NCBI GenBank assembly: GCA_026225435.1
Contig: JAMFST010000607.1
Coordinates: forward strand, 1 to 9,270
Origin: Labilithrix luteola
Lineage (GTDB): Bacteria; Myxococcota_A; Polyangia; Polyangiales; Polyangiaceae
Direction: 5' to 3'
DNA length: 9,270 nucleotides
A model generated the notes under the pieces. That model had not been told where the DNA came from. It worked only from the letters and a program-made list of their open reading frames with translations, and made no database searches. Made by a program: the position numbers and the translations under genes. This document shows positions 1-6,285 of the stretch, piece by piece. Position 1 is the first letter of the stretch, and each line of letters starts with the position of its first letter.

Positions 1-222
1 ACCAGCCCGCCCGACGTGCTCCTGCTCGATGCGCGCTCGGGATCGGTCGACATCGAGGAGGCGGTCCGCGCGCTGCGCAAGACCATCCGCGCGACCAAGC
101 TGCTCGTCGCCTTCGCCTCGACGGCGCGGACCGAGTCGCTGCTGCGCGCCGGAGCTGCCCGGGTCATGGTCGACGGCGAGGCGGAGCGCGACATCGTCGC
201 CACCGCGCTTCAGCTGGTGTGA
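1..222 (+). CDS. Receiver-like (response-regulator-like) domain protein, C-terminal fragment
   Basis: Only the last 73 codons are present; the frame is open from base 1 and ends at TGA 220-222. The visible protein starts TSPPDVLLLDAR and contains ALRKTIRATKLLVAF and LLRAGAARVMVD. This order of a strand ending in Asp, a helix, a strand, an Ala/Gly-Ala turn, a strand and a final helix matches the second half of a CheY-like receiver domain. Asp10 of the visible piece would be the phospho-acceptor. The Lys normally found at the end of beta-5 appears to be Asp58 here, and the beta-4 Ser/Thr is not clear, so this may be a degenerate receiver that is not controlled by ordinary phosphotransfer. The start and any upstream domain lie outside the window. 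The gene converges on coaBC across a hairpin-rich gap. The domain call is moderately secure; the role is unknown. Confidence 0.55.
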   Translation, partial: TSPPDVLLLDARSGSVDIEEAVRALRKTIRATKLLVAFASTARTESLLRAGAARVMVDGEAERDIVATALQLV

Positions 223-236
223 AGGCGTCAGGTCTC

Positions 237-319
237 CGTCGTGCTCGCACGACGTTCGCCGAAGGCGAGCATGGGGAGGCTCAAGAACCGAAGGTTCTTG
301 AGGGGAGCGGCCAGCTCCC
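237..319. repeat. Cluster of four consecutive hairpins in the convergent intergenic gap
   Basis: Four inverted repeats follow one another. The first is 237-244/247-254, a perfect 8-bp match (CGTCGTGC). The second is 254-260/264-270, about 7 bp with one G-T pair and a GAA loop, sharing base 254 with the first. The third is 280-289/293-302, a perfect 10-bp match (CTCAAGAACC) with a GAA loop. The fourth is 303-308/314-319, a perfect 6-bp match (GGGAGC). None is followed by a T-run. Being symmetric, they could form on transcripts of either strand and may help stop transcription from both converging genes. The two GAA loops are both closed by a C-G pair. A decayed palindromic repeat element is an alternative. 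Confidence 0.6.
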
Positions 320-331
320 GCGTGACCCGTC

Positions 332-366
332 CTAAATCTAGGAGCGCGCAGCGCTCCGTGATTTAG
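332..366 (-). terminator. Long hairpin overlapping the coaBC stop codon, probable terminator
   Basis: The outer stem CTAAATC (332-338) pairs perfectly with GATTTAG (360-366). After a 2x2 mismatch, the inner stem GGAGCGC (341-347) pairs with GCGCTCC (351-357) around a 3-base loop. The coaBC TAA (363-365 on the minus strand) lies inside the outer stem. The placement at the very end of coaBC suggests a transcription terminator or a 3'-end-protecting structure. There is no U-tract after the stem in either direction, so it is not a textbook intrinsic terminator. Confidence 0.5.
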
Positions 367-1613
367 CTGGCGCTCTGCTTCAGCAGCTGCACGGTGCGGT
401 CGAGGATGGCGTCGGCGCTGTCGCTCTTGGACATGTGACCTACGGCGGTGGCCTCGGTCTCGTCGACGAGGAACACCTCGGTGTCGTCCCCGCCGAGGGC
501 GATGTGGGCCGCGTTGGCCACGATGAGGTCGACCTTCTTGCGCACTCGCTTGCCCCGCGCCTCGGCGATCACGTGCTCGCGATCCCCGGTCTCGAGGGCG
601 AAGCCGACCAGCACCGGGCGGCGCGCTTCTCCCCTCGCCTCGCCCAGGCCGGCGAGCACGTCGGGGTTCTCCACCAGCTGGAGCGCCTGCGGGGCGTGTC
701 CTTTTTTCCATTTGATGGCGCTGGCGTGCACCGGGCGAAAGTCGGCCACGGCGGCGGCCATGATCAGCGCGTCGGCGCCGGGCATCGCGCTCTCCAGGGC
801 CCCCTTCATCTCGAGGGCGGAGGTGACGTCGATGCGGATGACGCCAGAGGGCGTGGTCTGCGAGACCGGGCCGGCGACCAGGGTGACCTCGGCGCCGCGC
901 GCGATCGCCCGGGTGGCCAGGGCGAACCCCATCTTGCCGCTGGAGCGGTTGCCGAGGAAGCGCACCGGATCGATCGCCTCCTGCGTCGGCCCCGCGCTGA
1001 TGACCAGGCGGTAGCCGGACAGATCGTGGAGCTGCACCGGCGCCGGCACGGGCGAGCTCCCGAGGCGCGCCTCGATGGCCCGGACGATCTCCTCCGGCTC
1101 CACCATGCGCCCGAGGCCCGATTCACCGGAGGCCACGGCGCCGGATGCCGGCCCGACCAGATCGATCCGCCCCTGGCCCCGCAAGCTGGCCACGTTGGCG
1201 CGGACCGCCGGGTGGTCCCACATGCGCGGATGCATCGCCGGCGCGAGGAGCACCGGGCTGCGCGCGCAGAGGATGAGCGCCGCCAGCAGATCATCGGCCC
1301 GGCCGGTGGCGGCGCGTGCGAGCAGATCCGCCGTCGTCGGCGCCACCACCACCAGGTCCGCGCGCTCGGCCAGGGCGACGTGCATCTCGCCGGCGAACTC
1401 CGGGTCCCACATGTCCGCGGCGACTTTCTGCCCGGTGATTCCGCTGAAGGTGACCGCCCCGACGAAGCGGGTGGCCCCCGCGGTGAGCACCGGCAGCACG
1501 GTGGCGCCGCGCTCGATCAGCCGCCGCGCGAGGATCACCGCCTTGAACGCGGCGATGCTCCCGGTCACGCCGAGGACGATGGTCTTGCCGTGGAGCGAGC
1601 CGGAGACGGTCAT
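363..1613 (-). CDS. coaBC: Bifunctional phosphopantothenoylcysteine decarboxylase / phosphopantothenate-cysteine ligase
   Basis: This cytosolic enzyme catalyses two successive steps of coenzyme A synthesis: ligation of cysteine to 4'-phosphopantothenate, then FMN-dependent decarboxylation to 4'-phosphopantetheine. At 416 aa it has the full family length. The N-terminal CoaC half (about 1-185) shows the flavodoxin-like start VLGVTGSIAAFKA (13-25), the expected catalytic His at position 78 and a PAMHPRMW motif (125-132). The C-terminal CoaB half (about 197-413) shows GPTQEAIDPVRF (208-219), NRSSGKMG (222-229), AAAVADFRP (286-294), KWKKG (301-305), ENPDV (315-319) and DLIVANAA (362-369). Two CoaC positions differ from the E. 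coli pattern: His128 where Asn is usual, and Ser162 in the ASGESGLGRM clamp where E. coli has Cys. The ATG lies 16 bp after the VanW gene stop with no Shine-Dalgarno sequence, so operon transcription is likely. Confidence 0.96.
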   Translation of the reverse strand: MTVSGSLHGKTIVLGVTGSIAAFKAVILARRLIERGATVLPVLTAGATRFVGAVTFSGITGQKVAADMWDPEFAGEMHVALAERADLVVVAPTTADLLARAATGRADDLLAALILCARSPVLLAPAMHPRMWDHPAVRANVASLRGQGRIDLVGPASGAVASGESGLGRMVEPEEIVRAIEARLGSSPVPAPVQLHDLSGYRLVISAGPTQEAIDPVRFLGNRSSGKMGFALATRAIARGAEVTLVAGPVSQTTPSGVIRIDVTSALEMKGALESAMPGADALIMAAAVADFRPVHASAIKWKKGHAPQALQLVENPDVLAGLGEARGEARRPVLVGFALETGDREHVIAEARGKRVRKKVDLIVANAAHIALGGDDTEVFLVDETEATAVGHMSKSDSADAILDRTVQLLKQSAS

Positions 1614-1629
1614 GACGGCGATCGCGCGA

Positions 1630-3378
1630 TCACTCCCGGGACCGCGCCCGCTTGGAGCTCGACTTCGGCTTGTCCGAGCCCGACGTGCCGGACGAGGACT
1701 GCGCCGATGCCGAGCTTCCGCGGGCGAAGCCCTCGCGCTCCATCCAGCCGTGGGTGCCGTAACGGCCGGCGACGCGCGACTCGATCATGCCGCCGCCCGG
1801 CTCGTCTTCCACCGTGGCGTGGCGCGAGTGGATGTCGGCCCCCTGGGTGACCGCGAGGTACTCGTCGGCGACGTACTCCGGGTGCTCGTCGTCGTGCGAC
1901 TTGTACGACGGATCCGACGGGCCGGAGCCGCGGTGCCAGATCTGCATCGTCGACGGGTACACGTCCTGCGAGCGCTCGCGGATGGCCTGGGCCCCCTCGC
2001 GGACGATGCGGTAGCGGACGATCTTGAAGCCGGGGATCCCGCGCTGGGCGAGGGCGCGCTGGCCGCCGGGGATCTTCGGATCGTCGACCTCCTTCTCCTC
2101 GAAGGGGACCACGTCGGCGATCTTGCGCACGAAGGTGACGTCGCGGCTGCGCCGCTTGCCGAGGATCTCGGCGCGGACCATGCCGTCCTTGACCGTCTCG
2201 TGGAGCACCACGGGAAAGTCGAAGGGGTTCTTCAGCTTGAGGGTGACCGTGGGGTAGGCCACGGCCGCGTCGAGCCCCATCTTGATGTAGAAGCTCGGGC
2301 GCGTGTGCGGGTGCCGCTCGACGATGTCGAGACCGGCGAACACCGCGGCGCCGTGCAGCGTGCCGGCGATCTGGCAGGTGCCGCCGCCGACGCCGTCGAC
2401 CAGCTCGCCGGAGGCGATCTCCGGCGCCATCTTGTAGCCGTTGGCCTCGTTGCGCGGGCCGACGGTGACATTGAGATCGAAGGTCTCGCCCGGCATGATG
2501 ACCGTGCCGTTGAGCTTCGAGGCGGCGAGCTTCAGGTTGAAGCTGCGGTTCTCGTGCTTCTGGTCGCGGTTGTACTTGGTCTCGAACCAGCCGAGGATCT
2601 CGCCGGTGTCGATGGACCCCAGCTGCTCCTTGGTGCGGGCGGCGGGCACCACCTCGACGGCCAGCGGCACCTCGCCGTCCCCCTTCACCAGCGCCTCGTC
2701 GAGCGCGGCGAGCGTCGCGTAGACGTCCACCCGGCGACCGCTGGTCTCCGGGCGGGTCACCTTGGCGTCGGGATCGATGGTGGCGTCGTGCGGCGACTCG
2801 TCGAGGTCGTCCTTCACCTCGAGGAGCGCGTTGAGCGCCGCGTCGGGGTCGACGGTGACCGGCAGCGGGAGCGCGATGGGCGACTTGTTCGCCGGATCGT
2901 TCTGCAGGTGGGCGCGGTGGAGCGCCGAGTGCGGATCCGAGGCCTCGGCGACCAAGGCCGCGAGCCGGCTCGAGTCGAGACGGGCGCCGAGCGCCGAGCG
3001 GGACGCCTTGTGCGGGGAGCCCGCGGCGCCAGCGACGCTCGAGCCGCCCGGGACGGCCGGGAGCTTCCAGGCGATCTCCCCGCCGAGGTAGCGCTCCACG
3101 ATGCCGCTCGCCTCGTCTTCCCAGCCCGACGGATCGCCGTGGAGCAGCTCGCCGGCGACGGTGATCGTCGGGGTGGCGTTGCGCACGCTGTCGAGCGCCT
3201 GCGCGGTCCTTCCCGGTACGATGAGCACGCCGGCCACGCCGCCGACCACCGCGACGGCGCCGACCTGCAGCCAGGCGCGCCCGTCGAGCGGAGCGCGCAG
3301 CGAGGTCCACCAGCCGTCGATCTGCGTGCGCGCGGCGTCCACGATCTGCTGGACTTTCACGCGAGCTTCCCCGGCCAC
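1630..3378 (-). CDS. VanW family protein with an N-terminal membrane anchor
   Basis: The protein has 582 aa. A basic N-terminus precedes one hydrophobic segment at about 37-54 (VGAVAVVGGVAGVLIV), which fits a signal anchor with the rest outside the cytoplasm. Residues about 150-245, including RRVDVYATLAALDEAL, resemble the putative peptidoglycan-binding region that often precedes VanW. The VanW domain spans about 263-395, with NRSFNLKLAASKLNG, MPGETFDLN, a GGGTCQIAGTLH core (331-342), IVERHPH and DAAVAYP. A C-terminal extension ends in a Ser-rich basic tail (about 555-582). VanW was named from vancomycin-resistance clusters, but its biochemical role is unknown, so I claim no resistance function. 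The start is GTG 3378, chosen because a promoter -10 box ends 6 bp before it; GTG 3360, preceded by GGGGAA at 6-base spacing, is an alternative giving 576 aa. The coaBC gene follows closely. Confidence 0.88.
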   Translation of the reverse strand: MAGEARVKVQQIVDAARTQIDGWWTSLRAPLDGRAWLQVGAVAVVGGVAGVLIVPGRTAQALDSVRNATPTITVAGELLHGDPSGWEDEASGIVERYLGGEIAWKLPAVPGGSSVAGAAGSPHKASRSALGARLDSSRLAALVAEASDPHSALHRAHLQNDPANKSPIALPLPVTVDPDAALNALLEVKDDLDESPHDATIDPDAKVTRPETSGRRVDVYATLAALDEALVKGDGEVPLAVEVVPAARTKEQLGSIDTGEILGWFETKYNRDQKHENRSFNLKLAASKLNGTVIMPGETFDLNVTVGPRNEANGYKMAPEIASGELVDGVGGGTCQIAGTLHGAAVFAGLDIVERHPHTRPSFYIKMGLDAAVAYPTVTLKLKNPFDFPVVLHETVKDGMVRAEILGKRRSRDVTFVRKIADVVPFEEKEVDDPKIPGGQRALAQRGIPGFKIVRYRIVREGAQAIRERSQDVYPSTMQIWHRGSGPSDPSYKSHDDEHPEYVADEYLAVTQGADIHSRHATVEDEPGGGMIESRVAGRYGTHGWMEREGFARGSSASAQSSSGTSGSDKPKSSSKRARSRE

Positions 3379-3413
3379 GGCCAGGTCATACGCAGACCGG
3401 GCCTTTCACGCAA
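3379..3413 (-). promoter_or_regulatory. Probable sigma-70-type promoter of the VanW-coaBC unit
   Basis: Read on the minus strand, TTGCGT (3413-3408) and TATGAC (3390-3385) are separated by exactly 17 bp. Only 6 bp (CTGGCC) separate the -10 hexamer from GTG 3378, so a transcript starting at the usual distance would begin at or next to the start codon, giving a leaderless mRNA. The -35 box matches only TTG of the consensus. The prediction is from spacing and motif alone. Confidence 0.45.
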
Positions 3414-3442
3414 GTTCGGCGCGAACGGCGCGCGCACGCGCC
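3414..3442 (-). terminator. Two adjacent hairpins after the POT transporter gene
   Basis: GGCGCG (3427-3432) pairs with CGCGCC (3437-3442), and directly next to it GTTCG (3414-3418) pairs with CGAAC (3422-3426). Both stems are perfect. They begin a few bases past the transporter stop (3447-3449) and end immediately before the -35 box of the VanW promoter. They could terminate the transporter transcript or partly insulate the next promoter. No T-run follows, so termination is inferred from position and stem quality. Confidence 0.35.
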
Positions 3443-3446
3443 ACGG

Positions 3447-4967
3447 TCAGGCGACTCCGTGCATCAACTTGCGGATCCAGGGGGCCACGAGGAACAGCAC
3501 CACTCCGCCGATGGCCAGCGAGGTGAATCCGAGGGTGTAGCCCTCGCGCGCCGACTCGATCGACAGCCCTTTCTCCCCGCTGACCAGGCCGGCGAAGATT
3601 CCCGACAGGTTGTTCCCGATGCCGACGGAGAGGAACCAGCCGCCCATCCCCAGGCCGACGACGCGCGCCGGGGCGAGCTTGGTCACCATCGACAGCCCGA
3701 TGGGCGACAGACACAGCTCGCCGATCGACTGCAGCGCGTAGACCGCCACCAGCGTCCAGAAGGGGATCTTGTTGTTCGCATCGACCAGGTGCGACAGCGC
3801 GAGGATCAGCAGACCGAAGGCCAGCGCGTTCCACAGCAGCCCGAGGCCGAACTTGCGCGGGATCGAGGGGTTGATCTTGCGCCGCTCCATCGCCAGCCAC
3901 ACCCAGGCGACCACCGGAGCGAGCGCGATGATGGCCACCGAGTTGACGCTCTGGAAGTAGGCCGTGGGGAAGGTCCAGCCACCCAGGTCACGGTCGACGA
4001 TCTTGTCGGCGAGGAAGTTGAACGAGCTGCCCGCCTGCTCGAAGAACATCCAGAACATCACGTTGAAGACGAAGATGATCAGCATGGCGAACACCTTGTC
4101 GCGCGCCACCTTCCCCTCGCGGATGCCCGCGATGATGAGGATGGCGGCGAGCGGGAGGAAGAGCACCATGAGCACCGTCTGCAGGGTCTTCGCCCCGGCC
4201 GCGAGCAGCAGGTAGACGAGCGGCACGGCCACGGCGGCACCGACGGCCACCTGCACCACGCGCAGCGGGCTCTCGGCGCCGGCCGGCGGCTTGCCGATGG
4301 GGCCGAGCTGGCGCCGGCCGATGGCGAACCAGATCAGGCTGATGACCATCCCCGCCGCGGCGGAGAGGAAGACGATCTTGTAGGCCGGCATGGCCTCGGT
4401 GCCGAAGATCTTCTGCGCCAGCAGCTGCGTGAGGATCGGGGCGAAGAAGGCGCCGCTGTTGATCCCCATGTAGAAGATGGTGAAGCCGCTGTCCCGCCGC
4501 CCGTCCTCCGGGGTGTACAGCTTGCCGACCATCGTCGAGATGTTCGGCTTGAACATGCCGTTGCCGACGACGATGGTGGCGAGGCCGACCTTGAAGATCT
4601 GCTCGCTGGGGAGCGAGATGGCAAAGAGGCCGACGGCCATGAAGCCGGCGCCGAGGAGGATCGAGCGCTGGTAGCCGATGACCCGGTCGGCCACGTAGCC
4701 GCCGAAGATCGCCGTGGCGTAGACCATGGCCAGGTACGACCCGTAGATGAGGTTCGCCGGCGCCTGCCCCGACGGATCGCCACCGTGGAACTGGGTCACG
4801 ATGTACAGGACGAGCGCCCAGCGGATGCCGTAGAAGGCGAAGCGCTCCCAGAACTCCGCCATGAAGAGCATCCACAGCGGCCGCGGATGACCGAGCAGCT
4901 GGGGGAACTCGGGGACGGCCGGGAGGTCGGTACTGGCGGGGGCGGGCGACGCGCTCATGCGGTGCAC
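3447..4967 (-). CDS. POT/PTR family proton-dependent oligopeptide transporter
   Basis: This inner-membrane symporter of the major facilitator superfamily is expected to import di- and tripeptides with protons. The 506-aa length and many hydrophobic segments fit the 12-14-helix POT fold. The family signatures are intact: EFWERFAFYG (38-47, the ExxERFxYYG proton-coupling motif), GGYVADRVIG (89-98), GNGMFKPNIS (135-144) with the conserved Lys140, the PTR2 signature FYMGINSG (165-172), FWMFFEQ (305-311) with Glu310, and GELCLSPIG (416-424). Because all coupling residues are retained, it should be active. The exact substrate cannot be read from sequence. The start may be GTG 4967 or ATG 4958, three codons later, which I slightly prefer because a weak TATCGC box lies 10 bases before it. 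There is no Shine-Dalgarno at either. It is transcribed divergently from the FAD enzyme gene. Confidence 0.94.
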   Translation of the reverse strand: MHRMSASPAPASTDLPAVPEFPQLLGHPRPLWMLFMAEFWERFAFYGIRWALVLYIVTQFHGGDPSGQAPANLIYGSYLAMVYATAIFGGYVADRVIGYQRSILLGAGFMAVGLFAISLPSEQIFKVGLATIVVGNGMFKPNISTMVGKLYTPEDGRRDSGFTIFYMGINSGAFFAPILTQLLAQKIFGTEAMPAYKIVFLSAAAGMVISLIWFAIGRRQLGPIGKPPAGAESPLRVVQVAVGAAVAVPLVYLLLAAGAKTLQTVLMVLFLPLAAILIIAGIREGKVARDKVFAMLIIFVFNVMFWMFFEQAGSSFNFLADKIVDRDLGGWTFPTAYFQSVNSVAIIALAPVVAWVWLAMERRKINPSIPRKFGLGLLWNALAFGLLILALSHLVDANNKIPFWTLVAVYALQSIGELCLSPIGLSMVTKLAPARVVGLGMGGWFLSVGIGNNLSGIFAGLVSGEKGLSIESAREGYTLGFTSLAIGGVVLFLVAPWIRKLMHGVA

Positions 4968-5023
4968 GGCGATACCACACGTGCCCAGGAGGCTGGCCTC
5001 CGTCTCGGGTTAGGCTGCCCGCC
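4968..5023. promoter_or_regulatory. Divergent intergenic region between the transporter and the FAD enzyme
   Basis: These 56 bp must hold signals for both genes. On the plus strand, TAGGCT (5011-5016) is a -10-like TAnnnT hexamer ending 7 bp before ATG 5024, the spacing expected of a leaderless transcript. No good -35 is seen 17 bp upstream. A short inverted repeat, GGAGGC/GCCTCC with a 2-base centre (4988-5001), lies mid-region and could be an operator. On the minus strand only a weak TATCGC is visible near the transporter start. Confidence 0.35.
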
Positions 5024-6244
5024 ATGACGGACCTGGTCATCGTCGGCGGCGGCCCAGCGGGGCTCACCACCGCGCTGGCTCTCGACGCCGCTCGGCCCGG
5101 GCGCGCGAGCGAGATCGTCGTCCTCGAGCGCGCTCGCTACCCGCGAGAAAAGCCGTGCGCCGGGGCGGTCGGGCGGCGGGGGGACGATCTCCTGGCGACG
5201 ATTGGTGTGCGGGTCGACGTGTCCGGCGTGCCCATCTCCGGGATGGCGCTCGGCGCAGCCGGCACCGAAAGAACTGCGCGGACCGGGACCATCGGGCGGG
5301 TGGTGCGGCGGCTCGAGTTCGACGCCGCGCTCGCCGCCGAGGTGCGCCGCCGGGGGATCCGCGTCGTCGAGGGGGCCAAGGTCGAGTCGCTGATGCACCG
5401 GGGGGACGGCGCCAGCGCGCGGGTCGACGTGGTGACCGACGGCGCGGTGTTCACGGCCCCCTTCGTCGTCGGCGCCGACGGCGTGGGGAGCGTGGCGCGT
5501 CGCGCGCTCGGTCTGCCCGGCGCCACCATGCTCGCCCAGGTCCTCGAGGTCGACACCCCTGCCGTCGCCGGCGATCGCCCGCGCGATCTTTTGTACTTCG
5601 ATCTCCACGACCGCGAGCTGGCCGGCTACTTCTGGGACTTCCCCACCCTGGTCGACGGCGAGCCGCTCGTCTGCCGCGGCGTCTACCAGCTGCGCTCGGG
5701 CACCAGCGCCGCCGAAGGCCCCCCCGGTCCGGATCTCACCTCACGCCTCGGCGCGCGCCTCGCGGCCCAGGGTCTCTCGATCGACGCCTGCAAGCGCAAG
5801 CGTTACTCCGAGCGCGGCTACGTCTCCCGCGAGCGGATCGGCGACGATCGCTGCCTCCTGGTCGGCGAGGCGGCCGGTATCGACCCGACCACCGGCGAAG
5901 GGATCGCCCAGGCGATCGAGTACGGCGTGCTCGCCGGGCGCTTCCTCGCCCGTGTGCTGCAGGGGCGAGCCGAGGCGCGCGGCTGGGGGCGAGAGCTGGC
6001 GCGCAGCCGGCTGGGGGTCGATCTCCGCGTCCGTTCCCGCCTCGCCCGCGCCTTCTACGGCGATGCCCGCCCCGAGCTCGAGGCGATGCTCGTGTCCGGT
6101 GACAGCGCCGTCCTCGCCGGCAGCCGCCACTTCGGCGGCAAGCGTCACGATCTGTCCACCCTGGGCCAGGTCGGCTGGAACATCGGCCGCGCCTGGCTCG
6201 AGCATCAGCTTCACGGCGTGACGCGCTCGCGTGTCGGTCGCTGA
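5024..6244 (+). CDS. FAD-dependent oxidoreductase, geranylgeranyl reductase family
   Basis: This 406-aa flavoprotein belongs to the p-hydroxybenzoate-hydroxylase-like superfamily. The N-terminal dinucleotide fold carries GGGPAG (8-13) and an acidic strand end at VVLER (32-36). The segment YPREKPCAGAVG (39-50) is the KPCGG-like motif of geranylgeranyl reductases and FixC-type enzymes. GADGVGSVARR (150-160) is the second FAD motif, GYFWDFP (201-207) matches the YxWxFP substrate-pocket motif, and GEAAGIDPTTGEGI (281-294) is the third FAD motif. Family members saturate isoprenoid double bonds or oxidise quinone or lipid-like substrates. The substrate here cannot be assigned, and no isoprenoid gene is adjacent. 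A distant halogenase-type role is less likely, since the reductase motifs fit better. The ATG lacks a Shine-Dalgarno sequence. A weak membrane association through the C-terminal part is possible. Confidence 0.85.
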   Translation: MTDLVIVGGGPAGLTTALALDAARPGRASEIVVLERARYPREKPCAGAVGRRGDDLLATIGVRVDVSGVPISGMALGAAGTERTARTGTIGRVVRRLEFDAALAAEVRRRGIRVVEGAKVESLMHRGDGASARVDVVTDGAVFTAPFVVGADGVGSVARRALGLPGATMLAQVLEVDTPAVAGDRPRDLLYFDLHDRELAGYFWDFPTLVDGEPLVCRGVYQLRSGTSAAEGPPGPDLTSRLGARLAAQGLSIDACKRKRYSERGYVSRERIGDDRCLLVGEAAGIDPTTGEGIAQAIEYGVLAGRFLARVLQGRAEARGWGRELARSRLGVDLRVRSRLARAFYGDARPELEAMLVSGDSAVLAGSRHFGGKRHDLSTLGQVGWNIGRAWLEHQLHGVTRSRVGR

Positions 6245-6285
6245 GGTCGCAAGTCGTCGCCCGTCGTCCTAAGCTCCGCGCGCAC
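6245..6285 (+). promoter_or_regulatory. Short gap with a -10-like box before the membrane-protein gene
   Basis: The 41-bp gap contains TAAGCT (6270-6275), a TAnnnT hexamer ending 10 bp before GTG 6286, and a direct repeat of GTCGTC (6254-6259 and 6263-6268). No Shine-Dalgarno sequence and no convincing -35 are present. A secondary promoter producing a nearly leaderless message is possible; simple read-through from the upstream gene is equally plausible. Confidence 0.25.

Noticed and set aside
1630..3378. Evidence for a glycopeptide-resistance cluster because of VanW
   Set aside because: No VanA/B ligase, VanH, VanX, VanR or VanS homologue is present, and VanW-domain proteins are common outside resistance clusters.
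1075..3540. An 821-codon open frame on the plus strand, antisense to coaBC and the VanW gene
   Set aside because: Its product is rich in Arg, Ala, His and Asp with no recognisable motif, while the opposite strand encodes clear CoaBC and VanW domains. Long antisense frames are expected in DNA with G/C-dominated third positions.
4987..4992. Perfect AGGAGG resembling a Shine-Dalgarno site
   Set aside because: It is 31 bp before ATG 5024, has no in-frame ATG, GTG or TTG at the proper distance, and is one arm of an inverted repeat.
3459..5027. A 522-codon open frame antisense to the POT transporter gene
   Set aside because: The translation is a repetitive Asp/Glu/His/Arg mixture typical of a shadow frame, and the transporter signatures on the other strand are unambiguous.
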